From VBDM01 sp035651815 (GTDB lineage Bacteria > Pseudomonadota > Gammaproteobacteria > Burkholderiales > SG8-39): DNA of 64,000 bases. The notes beneath the pieces are model-generated. The model searched no databases, was not told the origin of the DNA, and saw only the letters and a program-made list of their open reading frames with translations. Made by a program: the position numbers and the translations under genes. Location: NCBI GenBank assembly GCA_035651815.1, contig DASRFB010000071.1, positions 1 through 64,000 on the forward strand. The letters run 5' to 3'. Shown in pieces: positions 44,105 to 51,049 of the stretch; position 1 is the stretch's first letter, and every line of letters begins with the position of its first letter.

Positions 44105-45253
44105 ATGAGACCCCGTACCCAGGAGACGGCGAAGGCGCCGGCGATCCCGCCGCGGCGCGCGGAGCTGCGCGACGCGGCGCTGCCGGCGCGCGTCGACGAG
44201 CACCGCGAGACCGCGGCGCGCGCGGGGCTGACCTACGTCAGCGACGGCGTCGCCGGGATCCGCCGCGAGCGCTCGGGCCCGGGCTGGAGCTATTTCCGGC
44301 CCGACGGCGAGCGCATCACCGAGCGCGAGGAGCTCAAGCGCTTCGCGTCGCTCGTGGTGCCGCCGGCGTGGACCGAGGTGTGGATCTGCCCGGACCCGAA
44401 GGGCCACATCCAGGTCACCGCGCGCGACGCGCGCGGACGCAAGCAGTACCGCTATCACCCGCTGTACCGCGACGCGCGCGACCGGTCGAAGTTCCGCCGC
44501 ATGCTCGAGTTCAGCGAGATCCTTCCGGAGATCCGCGAGCGCGTCGAGCGCGACCTGCGCGCGCGCGACCTGACGCGGCGCCAGATCCTCGCGACCGTGG
44601 TGAGCCTGCTCGACAAGACGCTGATCCGCGTCGGCAACGACGAGTACGCGAAGGCGAACCGCTCGTTCGGTCTCACCACGCTCCGCGGCCGCCACGTCGA
44701 GATCAAGGGCGCGAAGCTCCAGTTCACTTTCCGCGGCAAGAGCGGCGTCGACCACACCATCGCGGTCACCGACCGGCGGCTCGCTCGCATCGTGCAGCAG
44801 TGCCAGGACTTGCCGGGCTACGAGCTGTTCAAGTATCTCGATGCAGAGGGCCGACGCCAGACGATCTCTTCGGACGACGTCAACGCGTACCTGCGCGAGG
44901 CCACCGGCCGCGACATCACGGCGAAGGACTTCCGCACCTGGGCGGGGACCATGCTCGCGGCGCGGGAGCTGTGCGCCATGGGGCCCGCGAAGAGCCACAA
45001 GCAAGCGGAGCGAAACATGAACAAGGCGATCGACGCGGTGGCGAAGCGCCTCGGCAATACGCGCGCGGTCTGCCGCAAATACTACGTGCACCCGGGGCTC
45101 GTGCTCGCCTATCTGAAGGGGCTGACGGCGCCGCTACCCGTCGCGGCCGAGGGACCCCGTCCCGCACGGCGCCGCAAGCCCGCGCCCGCGTTGCGACGCG
45201 AGGAGGTGGCGGTGCTGCAGTTCCTGCAGGCCGACGCGCATAGCGAGCACTAG
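44105..45253 (+). CDS. DNA topoisomerase IB (bacterial type)
   Basis: A 382-residue type IB topoisomerase, relaxing supercoils through a 3'-phosphotyrosyl link. Conserved parts are WICPDPKGHIQVTARDARGRKQY, the Arg in IRVGNDEYAK, the basic TAKDFRTWAGT, and the active Tyr in CRKYYVHPG. Bacterial members are about 350 residues; here a basic C-terminal tail is added. It stands alone, 135 bases after a dehydrogenase gene, and overlaps a convergent small membrane-protein gene by 4 bases. Such genes are patchily spread and often acquired by transfer. Confidence 0.9.
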   Translation: MRPRTQETAKAPAIPPRRAELRDAALPARVDEHRETAARAGLTYVSDGVAGIRRERSGPGWSYFRPDGERITEREELKRFASLVVPPAWTEVWICPDPKGHIQVTARDARGRKQYRYHPLYRDARDRSKFRRMLEFSEILPEIRERVERDLRARDLTRRQILATVVSLLDKTLIRVGNDEYAKANRSFGLTTLRGRHVEIKGAKLQFTFRGKSGVDHTIAVTDRRLARIVQQCQDLPGYELFKYLDAEGRRQTISSDDVNAYLREATGRDITAKDFRTWAGTMLAARELCAMGPAKSHKQAERNMNKAIDAVAKRLGNTRAVCRKYYVHPGLVLAYLKGLTAPLPVAAEGPRPARRRKPAPALRREEVAVLQFLQADAHSEH

Positions 45254-45675
45254 CCCGCGCGCCTGCGCCTGCCGCCGAGCGCCGCGACGGCGCCGCCGCG
45301 GAAATAACGCGGAATCAGCACGTACCACTGGAAGTATCCCGCCGCGACGTACAGCGGCGTCGCGAGCAGCACGGACTCGGTCGGCGTGACCAGGCCGAAA
45401 TAGACCGCGACGCCGGATGCGATCGTCCCGACGATGCCGGTCGGATAGGTGAACAGCCCCGCCATCAACGTACCGAGGATCGCGAACATCGCATCGTCCT
45501 GCGCCGGCACCGACGCGGGCGCGTCGAACACGATGCGGATCACCGCGAGCGCGACCGGGCTCAGGCACGCCCAGGTGCAATAGACGATGTAGGTTCGGGG
45601 ACGCAAGCTCTCGGCGCGGGCGCGCGGGAAAAGCGACGCGCCAGTGTACGCCCGGCGCTCCGGCGCGCGCGCCAC
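45250..45675 (-). CDS. Small membrane protein of unknown function
   Basis: A protein of up to 141 residues with three or four hydrophobic segments (about 28-50, 63-95 and 102-122) and an Arg-rich C-terminus. The start is a GTG and uncertain; a later start is possible. The first 25 residues are Arg-rich and not typical. No family is recognised. It converges with topoisomerase IB with a 4-base overlap. Confidence 0.55.
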   Translation of the reverse strand: MARAPERRAYTGASLFPRARAESLRPRTYIVYCTWACLSPVALAVIRIVFDAPASVPAQDDAMFAILGTLMAGLFTYPTGIVGTIASGVAVYFGLVTPTESVLLATPLYVAAGYFQWYVLIPRYFRGGAVAALGGRRRRAG

Positions 45676-45706
45676 GATGCGGCACCGGGAGGCAAAAGTC
45701 GCGTCT

Positions 45707-45946
45707 TCAGTCCTTGCACTTGAAGAAGAAGTCGCGCGTGCTCGCCATCCCGCCCGAGTTCACGAGGACGTAGCCCTTCGCGCCGCACACGTCGCCCGCC
45801 TTGGCGTAGCAGTCGCCCGAGGCGCCCCACAAGCCGTCGCAGCTCACATGGAATCCGCGCGTCCCGTCGGGCAGATAGGACTCTCTCGCCGTGGTGCCGC
45901 ATCCCGCCAGGACCACCAGACACGCAGCGACGTACCGCATCGGCAT
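45707..45946 (-). CDS. Small Cys-rich lipoprotein of unknown function
   Basis: A 79-residue lipoprotein with a signal ending in the lipobox VLAGC (Cys16). The mature part has four further Cys (VSCDGLWG, GDCYAKAGDVC, FFKCKD), enough for two disulfides in the periplasm. A strong AAGGAG site 8 bases before the ATG supports the start. No family is recognised, although short Cys-paired lipoproteins of this kind recur in betaproteobacteria. Confidence 0.75.
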   Translation of the reverse strand: MPMRYVAACLVVLAGCGTTARESYLPDGTRGFHVSCDGLWGASGDCYAKAGDVCGAKGYVLVNSGGMASTRDFFFKCKD

Positions 45947-45967
45947 TTTTTCAGCTCCTTTTCGAAG

Positions 45968-46237
45968 TCATTTCCTCGGGTCGTATCCGCTCCAGCGCAC
46001 GCTGTCCATCGTCGCGGCGTCGGCGACCTTCGCCTGCGCGCGGCGCCACGCCCAGGCGCGCACGTGCTTCGCGATCCAGCTCCAGACGAAGTAGGCCACG
46101 ATCAGCGCGACCACGGCCGCGGCCCCGGCCGCCCACGGCCAGAAATCGCGGCAGATCCTCGACTCGAGCAGGTTGCGGCCCGCGCAATACTGGGCCTGGA
46201 ACGCGATCCACTTCAGGTTGGCCCAGAGCGAGTCCAT
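45968..46237 (-). CDS. Small single-pass membrane protein of unknown function
   Basis: An 89-residue protein with a central hydrophobic helix (about residues 33-56, WPWAAGAAAVVALIVAYFVW) and a basic segment after it (KHVRAWAWRRAQAK). The ATG lies 8 bases after the polysaccharide-deacetylase stop, the same strand and probably the same transcript. Ribosome site is weak. Unknown family. Confidence 0.6.
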   Translation of the reverse strand: MDSLWANLKWIAFQAQYCAGRNLLESRICRDFWPWAAGAAAVVALIVAYFVWSWIAKHVRAWAWRRAQAKVADAATMDSVRWSGYDPRK

Positions 46238-46245
46238 GACGTCGG

Positions 46246-47130
46246 CTATTTTGCCTTTTTCCGCGCCTTCAGATACCACTCCATGATCTGCTCGCCGTTC
46301 CAGTGCAGCACGCCCTTCTTCTTGTTGATGTGCTCGTACACCTGCTCGAGATACTTGATGCGGAACGGCTGCCCGCTGATGTAAGGGTGGATCGCAATCG
46401 CCATGACCTTGGGCCGGTCGGCGCCCTCCTGGTAGAGGCGATCGAACTGGTCGACGCACTTCTGCAGCCAGTACGCCGCCTCGTGGTGCTGGACGATCAT
46501 CACCGGGATGTCGTTGGTCTCCATCGAGTACGGGATCGTGATCAGCGGGCCGTTCCGGGTGCTGATCTCGGTCGGCTCGTCGTCGTAGACCCAGTCGCCG
46601 ATGTACTTGATGCCCGCGGCGGCGAGGTGCTCGGGCGTCTCGTAGGTCTCGGTGAGCCCGGGTCCGAGCCAGCCGACGGGCGGCTTGCCGGTGAAGTCGC
46701 GGATCGTGTCGACGCAGCGCTTGATCATCGCCGGCTGGTCCTTCTCGCCGTGGATGGGGCCCTGCTCGTAGCTGTGCCCCATGAACTCCCAGCCCGAGTC
46801 GCGGCAGGCCTGCGCGACGCGCGGGTAGTCGACGCACACGCGCGCGTTGAGCGCGAGCGTCGGCTTGATCTTCAGCCGCTCGTACATCGCGTGGAAGCGC
46901 CAGAAGCCGACTCGCATGCCGTACTCGTGCCAGCTCCAGTTCGGCACGTCGGGGAGCTGCGTCACGCCCGTCGGCGGCGGCAGGACCTGGCGCGCCATCG
47001 GGCGCGAGATGTCCCAGACTTCCAGGTTGACGATGGTCCAGACGACGACGCGCGCATCCCCGGGCAGCTTCAGCTTCGGACGGTCGACGATCGCCGAGTA
47101 GTCGACCCGCTCGCGCGGAATCATGCTCAT
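46246..47130 (-). CDS. Polysaccharide-deacetylase-like hydrolase (PuuE-like)
   Basis: A 294-residue NodB-type barrel. It resembles the allantoinase PuuE branch: early VVVWTIVNLEVWD, GMRVGFWRFHAMYERLKIKP, the conserved GHSYEQG and GWLGPGLTETYET stretches, and IAIHPYISGQPFR with the HPY motif. These enzymes hydrolyse cyclic amides or related small molecules rather than glycans. Translation is coupled to the amidohydrolase by an ATGA overlap. The pair probably acts on one compound in series. Confidence 0.85.
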   Translation of the reverse strand: MSMIPRERVDYSAIVDRPKLKLPGDARVVVWTIVNLEVWDISRPMARQVLPPPTGVTQLPDVPNWSWHEYGMRVGFWRFHAMYERLKIKPTLALNARVCVDYPRVAQACRDSGWEFMGHSYEQGPIHGEKDQPAMIKRCVDTIRDFTGKPPVGWLGPGLTETYETPEHLAAAGIKYIGDWVYDDEPTEISTRNGPLITIPYSMETNDIPVMIVQHHEAAYWLQKCVDQFDRLYQEGADRPKVMAIAIHPYISGQPFRIKYLEQVYEHINKKKGVLHWNGEQIMEWYLKARKKAK

Positions 47131-48224
47131 TTCCTCTTCCCTTTCCTCTTCGCGGCCGGCTTCTTCCTCGCCGGAGCCTTCGCGTCCTTCGGCAGCTCGA
47201 TGCGCAGCATCCTGATCGCGTTGCCGAAGTACATCTTCCTGAGATCGCCGTCCTTGAGCTTCAGCGAGTCGATGGCCTTGATGTTCTCGCGGATGAAGAG
47301 CGGTCCTCCTTCCGGGTCGAACGGGCAGTCGGTGCCGAAGAGCACGTGGTCCTGGCCGTAGAAGTCCAGGCCGCAGCGGATCGCCGACGCCGAGCCGTTG
47401 ATCGACGTGTCGGCGTAGAACATCTTGAAGTAGTCCACCGGGCGCTTCGCCATGCGCTTCAGGATCACCGTGTAGTCCTCGTCGGAGGTGCGCGTGCCGA
47501 GCTGGTCCATGCCGTAGCCGATGCGCGCCTCGAAGAACGGCGCCATCGCGCCCAGGTGGTGCGTGATGATCTGGAGCTTCGGCAGCTTCTCCATCATCCC
47601 CGAGAACACGAGCCGCGCCATGAACGCGCTCGTCTCGTAGGGCCAGCCGAACAGCCAGTAGATCTCGTACTTCGACTTGGGCTCGCCGGGATAGTCGGCG
47701 AACTTGGCGGTGCGCGTCGGGTGCACCCACACCGGCAGGTCGTACTTCCTGGTCATGCGCTCGAAGATCGGGAAGTACTCGGGGTCGTCGAGCGGCCGGC
47801 CGTTGACGTTGGTGAAGATCTGGATGCCCTTCGCGCCCATCCGCCCGATCGCGCGGTCGATCTCCTCGAGCGCGGCGGGCACGTTGTTCATCGGCAGCGA
47901 CGCGACCCACGCGGGGAACTGCTCGGGATGCTTCTCGCAGATCTCGGCCATGCCGTCGTTCGCGAGCCGCGCGAGCGCGGGCGACTCCTCGGGACCGGCG
48001 AGGTACTCGATCGCGGGCAGCGACAGCGTCAGCACCTGCCTGTAGCCGGGGAAGCGCCGCATCATCTTCAGCCGCGCGTCGAGGTCCCACAGCACCGGGA
48101 TGTGCAGCCAGCGCTTGATGTTCGCCTTGAGCGCGGGATTGCTCTCGGCGATCTGCATCATGCGGTCGAAGAAGGCCTTCGGGAAGATGTGCGGGAAGAT
48201 GTCGATCTTGAGGTTCGGATTCAT
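47127..48224 (-). CDS. Amidohydrolase family protein (ACMSD / resorcylate decarboxylase type)
   Basis: A 365-residue TIM-barrel protein. The N-terminal IDIFPHIFP differs from the usual HxH metal motif, while the middle WVHPTR, the ITHHLGAMAPFFEARI with the metal His, and TDCPFDPEGGPLFIREN match. It ends in a Lys-rich tail (APARKKPAAKRKGKRK). It is a paralogue of the gene fragment at 2-259. The coupled downstream gene is the PuuE-like hydrolase. Family members decarboxylate or hydrolyse aromatic acids. Confidence 0.88.
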   Translation of the reverse strand: MNPNLKIDIFPHIFPKAFFDRMMQIAESNPALKANIKRWLHIPVLWDLDARLKMMRRFPGYRQVLTLSLPAIEYLAGPEESPALARLANDGMAEICEKHPEQFPAWVASLPMNNVPAALEEIDRAIGRMGAKGIQIFTNVNGRPLDDPEYFPIFERMTRKYDLPVWVHPTRTAKFADYPGEPKSKYEIYWLFGWPYETSAFMARLVFSGMMEKLPKLQIITHHLGAMAPFFEARIGYGMDQLGTRTSDEDYTVILKRMAKRPVDYFKMFYADTSINGSASAIRCGLDFYGQDHVLFGTDCPFDPEGGPLFIRENIKAIDSLKLKDGDLRKMYFGNAIRMLRIELPKDAKAPARKKPAAKRKGKRK

Positions 48225-48261
48225 GCTCGTCGTCGTGCCCTTCGTGGAGGATGCGATTGTC

Positions 48262-49050
48262 TCACGCCCCGTTGTCGAGCCGCGCGACGAAGCGCGCGAG
48301 CGCCTCGAGCACGGCCGCGGGCTGGTCGCGGTGCGGCGAGTGTCCGCAGCGGTCCAGGCGCAGCGCCTCGACGGGCCCGCTCACCTGCCGCACCACCGCC
48401 TCGATCTGCGCCATGGTGCCGTACTCGTCGTCGAAGCCCTGGATCGCGAGCACGGGGCACGTGATCCGCGGCAGGAACTCCTCGATGTTCCAGGCGCGGA
48501 ATTCGGGATGCAGCCAGACGTCGTTCCAGCCGCGGAACGCGCCTTCGGGATCGGCGTGGTGACGCGCGAGCCGCTCGCGCAGGTCGCTCGTCTCGAACGC
48601 GACCTTCGCCTGCGCGATGCTCTCGACGCTCAGGTCCTCGACGAACACGTGCGGCGCCATCACGACCAGGCCCTTGAGCCGGTCGTGCGCGCCGCCGTAA
48701 ATGATCGCGATCGAGCCGCCGTCGCTGTGGCCGACGAGCACCGGCTCGCGCACGCCGAGCTCTTCGAGCAGCGGCGGCAAGACCTCGAGCGCCTCGTCGT
48801 GCATGTAGCGGACCGGCCGCGGACCGCGCAGCGCCTCGGAGCGACCGTAGCCGCGCCGCGAGTAGGCGACGGCCGCGCAGCCCGTCGCTTGCGCCGCCCG
48901 GCGCGGAAAGTCGCGCCACATCGAGACCGAGCCCAGGCCCTCGTGCAGGAACACGAGCGTCGGCGCGCCGGCGCTCGTGCCCGCGATCCGCTGGACTTCG
49001 AGCCGCCCGCCGAGGACAGTGACGGAGGAAAGATCGGACGGCTCGGGCAA
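48262..49050 (-). CDS. Alpha/beta hydrolase
   Basis: A 262-residue hydrolase of the MhpC/BioH-like type. FLHEGLGSVSMW forms the oxyanion hole, GHSDGGSIA the nucleophile elbow, and the C-terminal CGHSPHRDQP carries the His. The HEGLGS form is seen in esterases of betaproteobacterial catabolic clusters. The start is a TTG with no good ribosome site, so the true N-terminus is uncertain. It lies 37 bases before the amidohydrolase on the same strand. Confidence 0.85.
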   Translation of the reverse strand: MPEPSDLSSVTVLGGRLEVQRIAGTSAGAPTLVFLHEGLGSVSMWRDFPRRAAQATGCAAVAYSRRGYGRSEALRGPRPVRYMHDEALEVLPPLLEELGVREPVLVGHSDGGSIAIIYGGAHDRLKGLVVMAPHVFVEDLSVESIAQAKVAFETSDLRERLARHHADPEGAFRGWNDVWLHPEFRAWNIEEFLPRITCPVLAIQGFDDEYGTMAQIEAVVRQVSGPVEALRLDRCGHSPHRDQPAAVLEALARFVARLDNGA

Positions 49051-49087
49051 GGGATCGCGGCGTGTCGCTCTGGAGGGAGCGGCGATT

Positions 49088-50170
49088 CTACTGCAGCTTG
49101 AGCGGCTTCCCGTATCCCGTCAGCTCGAGATAGCCGAGCCCGAGCGGCCTGCCGTCGGCGCTCGCGCGCACCGCGCCTTCCCAGTAGACGGTGCCGGTGC
49201 TTGCGCGCGCGTCGAGCTCCTGGTCGTCCATGAGCGGCTGCAGCTCGACCCGGAGGTCGCCCGCGCGCACGCGCATTGCGACCGGGTACTCGGTGCGCGT
49301 GCGCGGCGAGCGCCAGCGCTTGAGCGGCGTGAAATCCACCTCTTCCGGCGCGAGCACGCGCGCGCGGCGGTCCGGGCCGCGCAAGGTGCCGCCCGCCCAG
49401 AGCTTGGCGCCGCTCTTGTCGCGGATGCGGAACGCCATCAGCGCGCCGCCGCCCTCGATGTTGATCCCGATCCAGTCCCACCCCGCAGCCTCGGGCGCGA
49501 GGTACTCGCTCGACCATTCGTGGTCGAGCCAGGCCTCGCCGCGCACGCCGATCGCGCGCCCGCCGACCGTCACGGTGCCGACCACGTCGAGGTGCGGGCG
49601 GCTGTAGTAGTAGCTCGCCTCGCCGGGCCGCGGTCCCTTGCGGCTCACGCCGCGATCGCCGTTCAGCATCAGCGGCTCGCGCGCCTCGAAGGTGAGCGAG
49701 TAGCGGAACTCGCGCGCCGCGATCTCGGCGGCGTAGCCGTTGGCCGTCTGCTTGAGCGACCAGTCGCCGATGGCGACGTCGGTGCCGCCCTCGCGCGCGT
49801 CGGCGAGCCCGAGCCCGGCGCGCGCGGCGCGCTGATCGTGGAGCAGCCGCCCGTTCGCCGGATCGGCGAGCGCCGCGTGCGCGAACACGAGCTGGCGCGC
49901 GGCGAGCGCCCCCGGCACGTCCTCGGCGATCCCGGGACGATTGCGAAAGAACGTGATCTGCATTCCGCGCTCGCTGCCGTCGGAGGCGCGCAGCCATCCG
50001 GTCACGTACCACCATTCGGTGCGGAACCGCGGATGGCTGCCGTGATCGTGCGGAAAGCGCAGCGCCGTGCCCTCGGTCACCGGCGGGTAGTCGACCGCTG
50101 CGGCCGCCGCGGCGAGCGCCAGAGCGAGCGCCGCCGCCAGCGCGGCTGCCAGCCGGCGTCCCGTACGCAT
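49088..50170 (-). CDS. AttH/CrtC-like lipocalin-fold exported protein
   Basis: A 360-residue protein with a Sec signal (residues 1-25). The mature part has two lipocalin-like halves, with FRTEWWYVTGWL, GEASYYYSRPHL, and WLDHEWSSEYL-GWDWIGI as family motifs of the AttH/carotenoid 1,2-hydratase group. AttH-type proteins go with an FtsX permease and a LolD-like ATPase that export lipids or lipoproteins. Here the permease is next upstream but one, and the gene overlaps the methyltransferase as TGATG. Confidence 0.85.
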   Translation of the reverse strand: MRTGRRLAAALAAALALALAAAAAAVDYPPVTEGTALRFPHDHGSHPRFRTEWWYVTGWLRASDGSERGMQITFFRNRPGIAEDVPGALAARQLVFAHAALADPANGRLLHDQRAARAGLGLADAREGGTDVAIGDWSLKQTANGYAAEIAAREFRYSLTFEAREPLMLNGDRGVSRKGPRPGEASYYYSRPHLDVVGTVTVGGRAIGVRGEAWLDHEWSSEYLAPEAAGWDWIGINIEGGGALMAFRIRDKSGAKLWAGGTLRGPDRRARVLAPEEVDFTPLKRWRSPRTRTEYPVAMRVRAGDLRVELQPLMDDQELDARASTGTVYWEGAVRASADGRPLGLGYLELTGYGKPLKLQ

Positions 50171-51033
50171 CAGCGCTCCGCGCCCTCCGCCGGCTCCATG
50201 AGCAAGGCGCGCGTGTCCGCCTCCTCCAGCGGGAAGTTCGAGACGCGGTTGAACAGGTCTTTCGCGACGACGATCAGGTTGTGATGGAACGAGACGCTCT
50301 CGATCTGCCGCTCGATCACCGCGTCGGGCGCGGGCGGCGCGAGGAATTCGGGCGCGTTCACGCTGTCGGCGAGTCCCTTGAAGAAGCTCATGCACGAGCG
50401 CTGATACGCCAGCGAGCCGAGCGCGCCGCCGCCGAACCGCGGCCAGTACGAGGTCTGCACGTCCTCGACCACGTAGGTTCCGCCGTTCTTCACGTAGGGC
50501 CAGAGGATGCGGAAAGTCTCGATCTGGTGGGCGTTCACGTGGCTGCCGTCGTCGATGATGAAGTCGAACGGGCCGATCTCGCGCGCGAGCGCCGTCAGCT
50601 TCTCCCGGTCGACCTGCGAGCACTGGAACACCTTGATTCTGCCGCGCGACAAGTCGGTCTTGTCGCGCAGGTCGATACCGTAGACGCGTCCCTTGCGGAA
50701 ATACGCCTCCCACATGAGCAGCGACTCGCCGCCCGTTCTCTTGGAATAGCCGCCGATGCCGATCTCGAGCAGGGTGACCGGCTGCCGCCGGCGGGCGCGC
50801 GCCAACTTCTCGTACACCAGCGTGTAGAAATGCTGGCCGTACTTGTCGGTTCCGGCGAGCGCCGCCAGCACGCTCATCTCCGCCCCGAGCACGCTCGCCA
50901 GCCGCAGCCAGCGCGTCTTCAGGGCGCGGTCCAGCGCCTGGGCGCGCGCGTCGGTCGCGAAATCGGAAAAGCCGACGAGCGCCTTGCGGCGCGCGCGCAG
51001 CTTGATGATCCTCTCGGCGATCGCGGAAGGCAC
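50170..51033 (-). CDS. CmcI/macrocin-type SAM-dependent methyltransferase
   Basis: A 287-residue methyltransferase. LLEIGIGGYSKRTGGESL is motif I, VYGIDLRDKTDLS motif II, and FDFIIDDGSHVNAHQIETF the metal- or substrate-binding part seen in tetracenomycin and macrocin O-methyltransferases. The start is GTG after a good GGGAG. It sits between the FtsX permease (16 bases) and AttH gene (1-base overlap), and so is part of that operon, an unusual place for it. A sugar or lipid substrate is possible. Confidence 0.83.
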   Translation of the reverse strand: MPSAIAERIIKLRARRKALVGFSDFATDARAQALDRALKTRWLRLASVLGAEMSVLAALAGTDKYGQHFYTLVYEKLARARRRQPVTLLEIGIGGYSKRTGGESLLMWEAYFRKGRVYGIDLRDKTDLSRGRIKVFQCSQVDREKLTALAREIGPFDFIIDDGSHVNAHQIETFRILWPYVKNGGTYVVEDVQTSYWPRFGGGALGSLAYQRSCMSFFKGLADSVNAPEFLAPPAPDAVIERQIESVSFHHNLIVVAKDLFNRVSNFPLEEADTRALLMEPAEGAER

Positions 51034-51049
51034 TGCGTTCTCCCTGGAC

